Positions 27,160-38,365 of a DNA stretch of 64,000 nucleotides are shown here, piece after piece; the stretch's first letter is position 1, and every line of letters begins with the position of its first letter. The notes beneath the pieces are model-generated. The model was not told the DNA's origin and made no database searches. It saw nothing but the letters and a program-made list of their open reading frames with translations. The position numbers and the translations under genes were made by a program. The stretch is from Dokdonella_A ginsengisoli (GTDB lineage Bacteria; Pseudomonadota; Gammaproteobacteria; Xanthomonadales; Rhodanobacteraceae): the NCBI RefSeq assembly GCF_042652785.1, contig NZ_JBHSHD010000003.1, forward strand, positions 248,001 to 312,000, read 5' to 3'.

Positions 27160-28380
27160 TTATCCCAGCAGTTTGCGCACCCGCGCGATGGCGGCGACGA
27201 AGAAGTCGATTTCCTCGCGCGTGTTGTAGAACGCGAGCGAGGCGCGGGCGGTGGCCGGCACGCCATAGAACTGCATCAGCGGATGCGCGCAGTGGTGGCC
27301 GGAACGCACGGCGACGCCCTCGTGGTCGAGCAGGGTCGCAAGATCGTGCGCGTGCACGCCGTCGATCAGGAACGAGAACACCGCGGCCTTTTCCTTTGCC
27401 TCGCCGAACAGGCGCAGGCCGGGCACCGACTTCAACGCATCGGTCATGTAGGCGCCCAACTCGCGCTCCATCGCGCCGATCGTGTCGAGGCCGACGCGGT
27501 TCACGTAGTCCACCGCCGCACCGAGGCCGACGAAGCCGGCGATGTTCGGCGTGCCGGCCTCGAAGCGGTGCGGCGGATCGGCGAACGTGGTGCCGTCGAA
27601 GCTGACCGTGCGGATCATCTCGCCGCCGCCGAAGAACGGTGGCATCGCCGCGAGCAGCTCGCGGCGCGCCCACAGCAGGCCGGTGCCGGTCGGGCCGAAC
27701 AGCTTGTGCCCGGTCAGCGCATAGAAGTCGCAGCCCAGCGCCTGCACGTCGACCGGCAGGTGCGGCGCCGCCTGCGAGCCGTCGACCAGCAGCGGGATGC
27801 CGCGCGCGCGGCAGGCCTTGGCCAGCTCGCGCACCGGGTTGATCGTGCCGAGCACGTTCGACACGTGGGTCACGCCGGCCAGCTTCACGCGCGGATTCAG
27901 GCGCGCGACGAACTCCTCGACGATCAGCTCGCCGGAGGGCGTGATCGGCGCCGGGATCACCTTCGCGCCGGCGCGCGCCGCGACCAGCTGCCAGGGCACG
28001 ATGTTGGCGTGGTGCTCCATCGTGGTGACGAGGATCTCGTCGCCGGGCTGCAGCCGCGGCAGCGCGTAGCTGTAGGCGACCGTGTTGATGGCCTGGGTGG
28101 TGCCGCCGGTGAAGATCACTTCATCGCGCGTGTTCGCGTTGATGAAGCGCGCGAGCTTGTCGCGCGCGCCCTCGTAGGCCGAGGTGGCGGCTTCGCCGAG
28201 CGAGTGCACGGCGCGCGCGACGTTTGCGTTGGTCTCACGATAGAAGCGGTCGACCGCCTCGATCACCGCGGTCGGCTTCTGCGCCGTGTTCGCGTTGTCG
28301 AAGTACACCAGCGGCTTGTCGTGGACGCGGCGCGCCAGGATCGGGAAATCCTTCCGATAGGGATTGGAATCGGGGCTCAT
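27160..28380 (-). CDS. sufS: Cysteine desulfurase SufS
   Basis: A 406-residue PLP enzyme that frees sulfur from cysteine as a protein persulfide for Fe-S cluster assembly. Markers are YFDNANTAQKP at the N-terminus, the PLP lysine in LTGHKLFGPTG, THVSNVLGTINPV, VDGSQAAPH, and the active-site Cys in VRSGHHCAHPLM. This is the group II (SufS) pattern with a short catalytic loop. The ATG at 28380 follows the sufD stop by about 30 bases within the suf operon. Confidence 0.95.
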   Translation of the reverse strand: MSPDSNPYRKDFPILARRVHDKPLVYFDNANTAQKPTAVIEAVDRFYRETNANVARAVHSLGEAATSAYEGARDKLARFINANTRDEVIFTGGTTQAINTVAYSYALPRLQPGDEILVTTMEHHANIVPWQLVAARAGAKVIPAPITPSGELIVEEFVARLNPRVKLAGVTHVSNVLGTINPVRELAKACRARGIPLLVDGSQAAPHLPVDVQALGCDFYALTGHKLFGPTGTGLLWARRELLAAMPPFFGGGEMIRTVSFDGTTFADPPHRFEAGTPNIAGFVGLGAAVDYVNRVGLDTIGAMERELGAYMTDALKSVPGLRLFGEAKEKAAVFSFLIDGVHAHDLATLLDHEGVAVRSGHHCAHPLMQFYGVPATARASLAFYNTREEIDFFVAAIARVRKLLG

Positions 28381-28411
28381 GTGCGGTTCGCTTCGCTCCT
28401 CGTCGCCGCGG

Positions 28412-29547
28412 TCAGGACGCCGTCGGCAGCATCGCCTGCACCGGCTGCGCGAGACGCTCGCGCAGGTCCGCATCCTCCACGCCGTCGAGCACTTCGCGGC
28501 AGAACGCCGCGACCATCATGCGGCGTGCCTCGGCCAGCGCAATGCCGCGCGAGCGCAGGTAGAACAGCGCGCGTTCGTCGATCTGGCCGACGGTCGCGCC
28601 GTGCGCGGCCTTCACCTCGTCGGCGTAGATCTCCAGCACGGGTTGCGTGTCGATTTCCGCGTGCGGCGAAAGCAGCAGGTTCTTGTTCGACAGCTTCGCG
28701 TCGCTGCCGTCCGCGCCGGCGGCGACGGTGATCGCACCGCGGAACACCGCGCGTGCGCGCTGGTCGGCGACGCCGCGCCAGACGACGTCGCAGACGGTGT
28801 CGCGCGCGACGTGGCGCACGTCGAGCTGGGTGTCGGCGTGCGCACGGCCGCGCAGCGCGAACACGCCGCGCGACTCCAGCCGCGCCTGTTCGCCGGCCAG
28901 CCGGACCTGCATGTCCAGGCGTTGCAGGCGCCCGCCGAGCAGCACGTGCGTCGTGCGCAGCGCCGCTTTCGCTCCCAGGTTCGCCTCGACGAAGCGGTAC
29001 AGCGCGGCCGACTCGGGCAGGTCGCACAGGCTGACCAGGTCCAGGCGCGTGCGCTCGGCCAGATCGAAGCGCCGGCGCAGCGAACCGAGCACGGTCGCGC
29101 CCTCTACGCCCAGGTGCTGCTCCACCACGCAGGCGTGGCCGCCGACGATCGACACCTCGACGCTGGCCTGCCAGCGGCTCGGCTGCGCGCTCGGCACGCC
29201 GACGTAGACCACGTGCATCGGCGCGTCGATGCCGCCGTCGATGCGGATCGAGTAGGCGTTGCCGGCCGACACGCCGACGGTCACCCACGCGCCGACGTCG
29301 GCCAGGTCGGAATACCGCTCCGACACCTCGCCGTTGACGACCACCACGCGCCGTCCGCGGGTCGGCGCCCAGTCGAACCGCTCCAGCAGCGCCTCGGGCA
29401 GTTCGGCCTGCGCGTCGGCGGCGACGAATTCCTGCTGCGACAGCGCGCGCAGCGCCGCCTTGCTGTAGCGCCAGGATTCCTCGCGCTCGCGCGCGTCGCC
29501 GTGGCCGAAGTCGTCGAGCAGGTCGTGCCTTGGCGAAGCGGCTTCCA

Positions 29548-29548
<1 letters not shown>
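28412..29548 (-). CDS. sufD: Fe-S cluster assembly protein SufD
   Basis: A 378-residue beta-helix subunit of the SufBC2D scaffold. The family's C-terminal core is clear: FRGAITVAAGADGSDAKLSNKNLLLSPHAEIDTQPVLEIYADEV followed by KAAHGATVGQIDERALFYLRSRGI, with the conserved cluster-related His. The start overlaps the sufC stop: GTG at 29551 and ATG at 29548 are both possible, and the ATG is preferred. It forms a stable complex with SufB and SufC. Confidence 0.95.
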
Positions 29549-30324
<776 letters not shown>

Positions 30325-30384
30325 GTCTTTTCGTCCGTCATCCTTTGTCCGTCGTTCCGGCGAAGGCCGATGCGACGGCGTGCG

Positions 30385-30879
30385 TCAATTCTTCGCCAGC
30401 GTCGCCAGCGCCTCGCCCTCGATCCGGCAGCCCAGCCATTCCGGCGTCGGCTTCGCGCCGAGCGACTCGTAGAACGCGATCGACGGCGTGTTCCAGTCGA
30501 GCACCTGCCACTGGAAGCGCGGCAAGCCCTCGGTCACGCAGCGCCTGGCCAGGCTGGCGAGCAGCGCCTTGCCGATGCCGCGGCCGCGGAACGCCGGGCG
30601 CACGTACAGGTCCTCGAGATAGACGCCGTGGCGGCCGCGGAAGGTCGAGTAGTTGTAGAACCACAGCGAGAAGCCGGCGACCTCGTCCTGCCACTGTGCG
30701 ATCTCGGCGAACACGCGCGGATTCGCGCCGAACAGCGCAGCGGCGGTGTCGGCCACCGTCGCGTCGACCTCGTGGCGCAGCTTCTCGTAGTCGGCCAGCT
30801 CGCAGACCAGCGCGTGGATCGTCGCCGCGTCGTCGGGCCGCGCCGCGCGGATCGCGAGGCAGGCTCGGGCACCGTCCAT
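30385..30879 (-). CDS. GNAT N-acetyltransferase between sufB and sufC
   Basis: A 164-residue enzyme close to the diamine acetyltransferase/SSAT-like GNATs. It has CLAIRAARPDDAATIHALV, YEKLRHEVDAT, GFSLWFYNYSTFRGRHGVYLEDLYV, RGRGIGKALLASLARRC (acetyl-CoA loop) and FQWQVLDWNTPSIAFYESLGA. The N-terminal and YNYSTF blocks are characteristic of the spermidine/thialysine acetyltransferase group, so a polyamine-like substrate is plausible but unproven. Its ATG is two bases after the sufB stop, placing it firmly inside the suf transcript. Confidence 0.85.
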   Translation of the reverse strand: MDGARACLAIRAARPDDAATIHALVCELADYEKLRHEVDATVADTAAALFGANPRVFAEIAQWQDEVAGFSLWFYNYSTFRGRHGVYLEDLYVRPAFRGRGIGKALLASLARRCVTEGLPRFQWQVLDWNTPSIAFYESLGAKPTPEWLGCRIEGEALATLAKN

Positions 30880-30881
30880 CG

Positions 30882-32372
<1,491 letters not shown>

Positions 32373-32450
32373 GTCACGAAGGCTGCCTAGAAGTTGTCTG
32401 TGCCCGTCCCTGGAGCGGTGTCGAGGAGCGGTCGTCCACGTCCGCTTCGC

Positions 32451-32897
32451 TCAAGCGACCGCGACCTGCAACGGGATCGCGGCGCCGCGGCGTGGCGGCG
32501 GCTTCACCATGTCGGCAAGGCTCACCTCGGCCAGCGCCGTCGCGATCGCATGGTTGATGCGCTGCCAGTTCACGCGCACGCCACAATGCGATTCGTGGTC
32601 GCAGGCGCCGGAATGCGCGCTGCATTCGGTCATGCCGATCGGCCCTTCCATCGCGGTGACGATGTCAGCGATCGATATGTCCTGCGGCGCACGCGCCAGT
32701 CGATAGCCGCCGTTGATGCCTCGCGTGGACACGACCAGCTCCGCCTGCGCCAGCTGCTTGAGCAGCTTGCTGACCGTCGGTGCTTCCAGGTGCGCGCGCT
32801 CGGCCAGCGTCTGCGCGCTGAGCACGCCGTCGCCGGCCGCCGCGAGGCAGGTCATGACGACGGTGGCGTAGTCGGTCAGTTTGCTGATGCGGAGCAT
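32451..32897 (-). CDS. Rrf2-family SUF system regulator
   Basis: A 148-residue winged-helix regulator of the gammaproteobacterial SUF type. The N-terminal HTH reads LTDYATVVMTCLAA...TLAERAHLEAPTVSKLLKQLAQAELV, and the recognition wing is TRGINGGYRLAR. Three cysteines that could bind an Fe-S cluster are Cys92, Cys99 and Cys105 (ECSAHSGACDHESHC). It probably senses Fe-S status and controls the downstream suf genes and itself. An inverted repeat (GTACC-N5-GGTAC) lies 23 bases upstream of the ATG. Confidence 0.92.
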   Translation of the reverse strand: MLRISKLTDYATVVMTCLAAAGDGVLSAQTLAERAHLEAPTVSKLLKQLAQAELVVSTRGINGGYRLARAPQDISIADIVTAMEGPIGMTECSAHSGACDHESHCGVRVNWQRINHAIATALAEVSLADMVKPPPRRGAAIPLQVAVA

Positions 32898-32919
32898 GGA
32901 AAGCCGAAGAGCTAAAAGC

Positions 32920-32934
32920 GTACCGAAATGGTAC
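32920..32934 (-). promoter_or_regulatory. GTACC-N5-GGTAC operator candidate of the suf operon
   Basis: gtaccgaaatggtac is a perfect 5-5-5 inverted repeat, 23-37 bases upstream of the Rrf2-type regulator ATG in an AT-richer patch. Position and symmetry fit an autoregulatory operator. It is the only such dyad in the 100-base gap. Confidence 0.6.
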
Positions 32935-32996
32935 TGTTTTGGCGGCTTCGGGTCAATCCAAAGGCCGGGAAAGGCCGGCGCGGCGAAGCGAGCGCT

Positions 32997-33941
32997 TCAG
33001 AACACCATGTTGAGCGCGACGGCCGGGGTCACGCTCGCCGGCGCGGAGCGCGTGCGCGGGATCACGCGCAGGCCGAGCAGCAGGCCCAGGCTCGCGCTCC
33101 AGTTGTATTCGACGGCCGGCGCGAACGCGAAGGACGCTCCGCCGCCGTCGGACCGCTCGACGTCCGCGGTGGCGGACGTCGAGGAGCGGCCGACGACGTG
33201 CGTACGGCCGGCCTGCCGATGGACCAGATCGAGCGCAAGCGCCCAGTTGCGCGTGAGGCTGTATTCGAAGGCGAGGTTGGCGGTCGACACGCTGCCCGGC
33301 TTGGCACGCCCGCGGAAGCCTTGCGCCGTGCCGTAGACGCTGACGTCTTCGATGCCGACGCTGCGCGAGTAGGCATGCGAGAAATTGAAGCGCGTGCGCA
33401 GGAGGCGCCCGTTCGGCATCCAGAAGTAGCTCTGCACGTACCAGCCGAGCGTGGTGGTGCGCGCGCCGCTGCCGAACCCGTTGCCCGGACGCCGGCCGAG
33501 GCGATCGAACCTGCCGGCGGGAAACGATTGCTGCACGTTGATCGACATCGTCGGCAGGCCGCTGTCCGCATCGAATTGGGTCAGCCGCCACTGCGCCTGC
33601 ACGCTGACGTCGCCGACGCCCACATGCGAGCTGCCGGCGCCGCCGCCGATGCGGTTGTAGCCGAAGGTGGGGATCAGGCCGACGGTGAGGCGGTCGGTCA
33701 GGCCGTAGTTGACGTAGGTCAGCGAGCCGAAGCCGTCGCTGTGCGGCGACACGACGTCGTAGAGATACGGCTCGACGAGCATGTGGCCGCGCGGCAACGT
33801 CCCTGCCGAGGGGGCAAGCATCGGCCCGGTGAACCAGGCCTCGTCGACCGGCTGGCGCTCGACCGGCTCGGCAGCGGACACCACGCCGGTCGCGAGCAGG
33901 CAGGACAGGACAACACGGAAAGTCGTTTCGGCGGGCGTCAC
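32997..33941 (-). CDS. Outer-membrane beta-barrel protein (transporter-like)
   Basis: A 314-residue exported protein. The signal peptide is about 1-23 (FRVVLSCLLATGVVSA), followed by alternating amphipathic strands with aromatic girdles (MLVEPYLYDVV, SLTYVNYGLTDRLTVGLIPTFGYN, GWYVQSYFWMPN, FAFAPAVEYNWSASLGLLLGL). It ends in a terminal Phe (VALNMVF), the outer-membrane insertion signal. The pattern matches the 'phenol MetA degradation / transporter' barrel family. Ligand unknown. It is divergent from amgK. Confidence 0.78.
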   Translation of the reverse strand: MTPAETTFRVVLSCLLATGVVSAAEPVERQPVDEAWFTGPMLAPSAGTLPRGHMLVEPYLYDVVSPHSDGFGSLTYVNYGLTDRLTVGLIPTFGYNRIGGGAGSSHVGVGDVSVQAQWRLTQFDADSGLPTMSINVQQSFPAGRFDRLGRRPGNGFGSGARTTTLGWYVQSYFWMPNGRLLRTRFNFSHAYSRSVGIEDVSVYGTAQGFRGRAKPGSVSTANLAFEYSLTRNWALALDLVHRQAGRTHVVGRSSTSATADVERSDGGGASFAFAPAVEYNWSASLGLLLGLRVIPRTRSAPASVTPAVALNMVF

Positions 33942-34124
33942 GACGTGAATTCCCCGGCGACGGAGCCGTCACCCTAGGCGCGATCCCGCGACGGCGACAG
34001 TATCAACGCGCGCCGCGCGGCCGGAGCCAATTGCCGACCAGCCTCGACCGGCCGCCCTCGGAACGCTCTGGCACTGGAACCGCGTCTGCGCGGACAATGC
34101 CGCCATCATCAAACTCGTGAAGGG

Positions 34125-35210
34125 ATGCGCGTGACCGATTCCTCCGACCGCCACGCGGCCTTGTCGCACTTCGTGGCCGAAGCGCTCGCCGATCCGGTCG
34201 CCTCGATCGCGCCCGCCTCGGCCGACGCCAGCTTCCGCAGCTACTGGCGCGTGACGCTGGCGGACGGCAGCACGCGCATCGTGATGGACGCGCCGCCGGA
34301 CAAGGAAAACCTGGAACCGTGGCTCGGCATCGGCGCGCGCCTGCACGCGGCCGGCCTGCACGTGCCCGAAGTGTTCGCGACCGATCGCACGCAGGGCTTC
34401 ATCCTGATGGAAGACCTCGGCGCGCGCGCGTACCTGCCGGAGTTGAACACGGCGACCGCAAACGCTCTGTACGCCGACGCGCTCGAGGCGTTGCTGCGCA
34501 TGCAGACGCGCGTCGATCCGGCCGGCCTGCCGCCGTTCGACGAAGCGTTCCTGCGCATGGAACTGGGCCTGATGCCGGAATGGTTCCTGCAGCGCCATCT
34601 CGGCGTCGAGCCATCGCCGGCGCAGCGCGCAACGATCGATGCCGCCTTCGACACGCTGGTCGCCGCCGTGCGCGAGCAGCCGCAGGGCTTCATGCATCGC
34701 GACTACCACAGCCGCAACCTGATGGTGGTGGAGAGCCGGGATTCGGAATTGGCGACCGGGGATGGGCAACCGCAGAAAGCCGAAGCGCTCCTGGGCAATC
34801 CGGGCATCATCGATTTCCAGGGGGCGGTGATCGGCCCGATCACCTACGACCTCGCCTCGCTGCTGCGCGACTGCTACATCGCCTGGGAGCCCGAGCGCGT
34901 CGAGGGCTGGCTGGAGAGCTATCGGCAGCGCCTCGTGCACGCGCACCTGCTCGACACACACGTCGACGCGGCCCGGTTCCGGCGCTGGTTCGACCTGACC
35001 GGCCTGCAGCGCCACATCAAGGTGCTCGGCCTGTTCTGTCGCCTGTGCTACCGCGATGGCAAGGCGCAGTACCTCGACGACCTGCCGCTGGTCTGGCGCT
35101 ACGTGATCTCGGTGGCGTGCACGCACGCGGAACTCGCGCCGCTGGCGGACCTGCTCGAAGACGCACTCGGCTCGCGCGACATCGCCCGCTCGCGCGGGAT
35201 CGCCGCATGA
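34125..35210 (+). CDS. amgK: AmgK-like anomeric sugar kinase with repeat-derived insert
   Basis: A 361-residue APH-fold kinase for the 1-phosphorylation of N-acetylmuramate/N-acetylglucosamine in cell-wall recycling. Markers are DASFRSYWRV, MDAPPDKENLEPW, FILMEDLG, the catalytic MHRDYHSRNLMV (HRD at 191-193) and NPGIIDFQGAVIGPITYDLASLLRD. Residues about 203-224 are an extra segment between the last two motifs; its DNA resembles the gggattcgg-type repeat found at other gene borders. murU overlaps its stop by four bases (ATGA). The function call rests on motifs and on the murU partner. Confidence 0.9.
   Translation: MRVTDSSDRHAALSHFVAEALADPVASIAPASADASFRSYWRVTLADGSTRIVMDAPPDKENLEPWLGIGARLHAAGLHVPEVFATDRTQGFILMEDLGARAYLPELNTATANALYADALEALLRMQTRVDPAGLPPFDEAFLRMELGLMPEWFLQRHLGVEPSPAQRATIDAAFDTLVAAVREQPQGFMHRDYHSRNLMVVESRDSELATGDGQPQKAEALLGNPGIIDFQGAVIGPITYDLASLLRDCYIAWEPERVEGWLESYRQRLVHAHLLDTHVDAARFRRWFDLTGLQRHIKVLGLFCRLCYRDGKAQYLDDLPLVWRYVISVACTHAELAPLADLLEDALGSRDIARSRGIAA
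34734..34769. repeat. gggattcgg-type repeat fragment inside amgK
   Basis: ccgggattcggaattggcga followed by ccggggatggg resembles the repeat at 44876-44905 and 52151-52187. It lies in frame inside amgK, between the HRD loop and the DFG-equivalent motif. Confidence 0.55.
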
Positions 35211-35884
35211 CGATCCGCAGCGCACTGATCTTCGCCGCCGGCCGCGGCGAGCGCCTGCGCCCACTGACCGACACCACGCCGAAACCGCTGCTGCAGGCCG
35301 GCGGCAAGCGGCTGATCGAGCATCACCTGGAAAAGCTCGCCGCGGCCGGCGTGGAGCGCGTGGTGATCAACACCTCGCATCTGGCCGAGCAGTTCCCGCC
35401 CGCGCTCGGCGACGGCGCGCGCTGGGGCCTGTCGATCCGCTATAGCTACGAGGGTCCGTCGCCGCTGGAAACCGGCGGCGGCATGCGCCGCGCCCTGCCG
35501 CTGCTCGGCGACGCACCGTTCGTCGCGGTCAGCGCGGACATCGTCAGCGACTACGACTACGCGACCCTGCCGGCCGAACCCGATGACCTCGCGCATCTGG
35601 TCATGGTGCCCAATCCGGACTTCCATCCGGACGGCGACTTCTGGCTCGACGCGGACCGCCTCAACGAGGACGGCGCCGGCGTGCGCCTGACCTTCGGCAA
35701 CATCGGCGTGTACCGCCCCGAACTGGTCGCGGGCGAAGCGGACGGCCGCTTCAAGCTGCTGCCGATGTACCGGCGCGCGATGCGCCAGCGGCGCCTGGGC
35801 GGCGAACGCTACGACGGCTTCTGGCGCAACATCGGCACGGCGCAGCAGCTGCGCGAACTCGATGCGCGAACGGCCGGCGCCTGA
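35207..35884 (+). CDS. murU: N-acetylmuramate-1-phosphate uridylyltransferase MurU
   Basis: A 225-residue nucleotidyltransferase that makes UDP-MurNAc from MurNAc-1-phosphate and UTP, bypassing MurA. The start ALIFAAGRGERLRPLTDTTPKPLLQAGGK is the G-x-G-x-R-x6-P-K nucleotidyl motif. Metal and sugar contacts follow in SPLETGGGMRRALPLLGD, VAVSADIVSDYDY and FGNIGVYRPEL. It is coupled to amgK by a four-base overlap. The pair matches the Pseudomonas recycling route linked to intrinsic fosfomycin tolerance. Confidence 0.92.
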   Translation: MTIRSALIFAAGRGERLRPLTDTTPKPLLQAGGKRLIEHHLEKLAAAGVERVVINTSHLAEQFPPALGDGARWGLSIRYSYEGPSPLETGGGMRRALPLLGDAPFVAVSADIVSDYDYATLPAEPDDLAHLVMVPNPDFHPDGDFWLDADRLNEDGAGVRLTFGNIGVYRPELVAGEADGRFKLLPMYRRAMRQRRLGGERYDGFWRNIGTAQQLRELDARTAGA

Positions 35885-35908
35885 ATCCAGCGCGAAACCG
35901 CCCTTCCC

Positions 35909-36622
35909 TCACTCCTGCCGGTCCGCGTCGGAAGCGCCGAGCAGGCCGCGCAGGAACGGCACCGTCACGCGCCGCCGCGAGGCCAGCGAGGCGCGGTCGA
36001 TGCGGTCGAGCGCGGCGAACAGCGAGCCGAGGTCGCGCCGGCCGCGCGCGAACAGCCAGTCCAGCGCCGCTTCGTCCAGCTCGATGCCGCGCTCACGCGC
36101 ACGATCGCGCAGCAGCGCGCGGCGCGCCGCTTCGTCGAGCGGCTTCAGCGCGACCTGCGTGCACGCCGACAGGCGCGAGACGAGATCGGGCAGGCCGATG
36201 CCCAGCTGCGCCGGCGGCGCGCCGGCGGCGAACACCAGGCTGGCGCGCTCGGCGCGGCAGCGGTTGTAGAGGTCGAACGCGGCGTGCTCGGCCTCGCGCT
36301 CGCCGGCGATCGCGTCGAGGTCGTCGATGGCGAGCAGGTCGCTGCCGCCGAAGCCGCGGATCGCCTCGGCGCGGCGCGTGCGCAACGCCGACAGCGACAG
36401 GTACTGCGCGCTGCGGCCGGCCGCATTGGCGGCGGCGCAGGCGGCCACCAGCAGATGCGTGCAACCACTGCCGGTCGCGCCGGCCAGGTACGGCCAGGAT
36501 TCGTCGGCGCCGCGCGCGACGGCGCCGAGCAGGTCGACCGCGGCGGCGTTGGGTCCCGCGACGAAGCTGTCGAAACGCTGGTGCGCCGGCCAGCGCAGCG
36601 CGAGCGGAAGCTGATCGGTCAT
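35909..36622 (-). CDS. hda: DnaA-related inactivator Hda
   Basis: A 237-residue AAA+ protein lacking the DnaA DNA-binding domain. It starts TDQLPLALRWPAHQRFDSFVAGPN (the N-terminal LPL clamp-binding motif is present as QLPLAL). A degenerate P-loop GATGSGCTHLL, DLLAIDDLDAIAGE (Walker B) and LFARGRRDLGSLFAALDRID (sensor 2 area) follow. With the sliding clamp it stimulates hydrolysis of DnaA-ATP. It overlaps the upstream permease gene by four bases, as in other gammaproteobacteria. Confidence 0.92.
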   Translation of the reverse strand: MTDQLPLALRWPAHQRFDSFVAGPNAAAVDLLGAVARGADESWPYLAGATGSGCTHLLVAACAAANAAGRSAQYLSLSALRTRRAEAIRGFGGSDLLAIDDLDAIAGEREAEHAAFDLYNRCRAERASLVFAAGAPPAQLGIGLPDLVSRLSACTQVALKPLDEAARRALLRDRARERGIELDEAALDWLFARGRRDLGSLFAALDRIDRASLASRRRVTVPFLRGLLGASDADRQE

Positions 36623-37794
36623 GCCGCGGAGGGAGGCTCGGGATTCTTCGGCGCGGCGGTTTCGACGACGACCACCGCCGGCCCGGCCGCCTCCTCCGAA
36701 CCCGGCACGATGATTCCCGACTGCGCGCGCGTGGTGTACAGCTCGCTCTGCGTGTAGCGCTCGTACAGGTAGCGCAGCACGACCATCACCACCGAGGCGA
36801 CCGGCAGCGCGAGCAGCACGCCGAGGAAGCCGAACAGCTCGCCGCCGGCGAGCACGGCGAAGATCACCGCGACCGGATGCAGGCCGATCTTGTCGCCGAC
36901 CAGCTTGGGCACGAGCACGTAGCCTTCCAGCGTCTGGCCGACCACGAACACGCCCAGCACGAGCGCGACGTGGGCCCAGTCCTGGTACTGCACCAATGCG
37001 GCGATCACTCCCATCAGCACGCCGGTGATCGCGCCGAGGTAGGGCACGAAACTGATCAGCCCCGCGATCATGCCGATCAGGGGCCCGACGTTGATGCCGA
37101 TCAGCCACAGCCCGGCGCCGTAGAACACGCCCAGGGCGACCATCACGCTGAGCTGGCCGCGCAGGAAGGCGCCGAGCACCTCGTCCGATTCGCCCGCCAG
37201 GCGCGAGACCACCGGCTCGATCGAGCGCGGAATCAGCGCGTGGATGCGCGCGACCAGCACGTCCCAGTCGCGCAGCAGGTAGAACGCGACGACCGGGATC
37301 ATGACCAGGTTCAGGACCCAGCCGACCAGCGCCATGCCGGACTTGGACACCTTCGCCACCACCGTGGCGGCGAAGCCGCCGGCTTCCTTCCAGTTCGCCT
37401 GCAGCGTCTCGAAGATCTTCTGCGTGTCGAGCACGCCCGGCGAGATGCCGAATCGCGCCTCCAGCCACGGCGTCGCGCGGGTCTGGAACCAGTTCACCCA
37501 CACCGGCAGCTGGGTCAGGAAATTGCTGATCTGCCGCTCGATGAACGGCACCAGCACCAGCACGAACGCGACGACGAGAATCGTCGCGACGAGAAAGACC
37601 AGACTGACGGCGATGCTCCTGCCCATGCGCGGCTCGAGGCGATCGACGACCGGATCGAGCAGGTAGGCGAACAGCGCCGCGACCACGAACGGCATCAGCA
37701 CCGGCGACAGCAGGTAGATCACGCTGCCGATCACCAGCAGCAGGATCAGCGCCTGCCAGCGCAGGTCGAGCCGTGCTCCGCCGTTCTCAGCCAT
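36619..37794 (-). CDS. AI-2E/PerM family membrane permease
   Basis: A 391-residue inner-membrane protein with the eight-TM PerM layout. There are paired N-terminal TMs (LILLLVIGSVIYLLSPVLMPFVVAALFAYLL), a large central loop, then the conserved block PLIGMIAGLISFVPYLGAITGVLMG and VGDKIGLHPVAVIFAVLAGGELFGFLGVLLALPVA. The acidic/Pro tail from about 365 is cytosolic. Family members export small signals or ions; the substrate is not predictable. It overlaps the CDP-alcohol gene by eight bases and hda by four. Confidence 0.88.
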   Translation of the reverse strand: MAENGGARLDLRWQALILLLVIGSVIYLLSPVLMPFVVAALFAYLLDPVVDRLEPRMGRSIAVSLVFLVATILVVAFVLVLVPFIERQISNFLTQLPVWVNWFQTRATPWLEARFGISPGVLDTQKIFETLQANWKEAGGFAATVVAKVSKSGMALVGWVLNLVMIPVVAFYLLRDWDVLVARIHALIPRSIEPVVSRLAGESDEVLGAFLRGQLSVMVALGVFYGAGLWLIGINVGPLIGMIAGLISFVPYLGAITGVLMGVIAALVQYQDWAHVALVLGVFVVGQTLEGYVLVPKLVGDKIGLHPVAVIFAVLAGGELFGFLGVLLALPVASVVMVVLRYLYERYTQSELYTTRAQSGIIVPGSEEAAGPAVVVVETAAPKNPEPPSAA

Positions 37795-38353
37795 GTCCGC
37801 TCTCCGTCCGTTTCGCGCGGCGCGCGCGTGCGCCCCAGACCACCACATAGTGCAGCCCGCTGGCCAGCGTGACGAGCGCCGTCGCCACCGCCAGCAGCCC
37901 GCGCAGCGCGTCGGGCACCGGCAGCCAGCGCGACAGGTGCAGCAGCTCCACCAGCACGAACACGATCTGCAAGGTGGTGGTCAGCTTCGACAAACGGCTC
38001 GGTGCCGCGTCGAAGCGCCCGATCAGCCAGTGGTAGGCGGCGGCGCCGGCGACGATGACCAGATCGCGCGCGACGATCAGGCCGACCAGCCACAGCGGCA
38101 GCTCGCCGACCAGCCACAGCGAGACGAAGGCGGTGGTCAGCAGCAGCTTGTCGGCGATCGGGTCGAGCATGCCGCCGATCCAGCTCTGCCAGCCGCAATG
38201 CTTGGCGAGGAAGCCGTCCAGCGCGTCGCTGGCGCCGGCGATCGCGGCGACCAGCAGGGCGCCGTCGTAGCGGCCGTGCAGGATCAGCCAGCACAGCGGC
38301 AGCGCCAGCAGGATGCGCAGGCCGGTGATCAGATTGGGCAGATGGCGCAACAT
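37787..38353 (-). CDS. CDP-alcohol phosphatidyltransferase family protein
   Basis: A 188-residue inner-membrane phospholipid synthase of the PgsA/cardiolipin-synthase type. The catalytic motif D-G-x2-A-R-x8-G-x3-D-x3-D appears as SDALDGFLAKHCGWQSWIGGMLDPIADKLLL, with Ala-Lys in place of Ala-Arg. Four or five TMs surround it. It starts MLRHLPNLITGLRILLALPL. The substrate alcohol (glycerol-3-phosphate or phosphatidylglycerol) cannot be told. Conserved neighbours are DUF2066, purM and purN on one side and PerM and hda on the other. Confidence 0.88.
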   Translation of the reverse strand: MLRHLPNLITGLRILLALPLCWLILHGRYDGALLVAAIAGASDALDGFLAKHCGWQSWIGGMLDPIADKLLLTTAFVSLWLVGELPLWLVGLIVARDLVIVAGAAAYHWLIGRFDAAPSRLSKLTTTLQIVFVLVELLHLSRWLPVPDALRGLLAVATALVTLASGLHYVVVWGARARRAKRTESGHG

Positions 38354-38365
38354 CCGCGCCGGACG

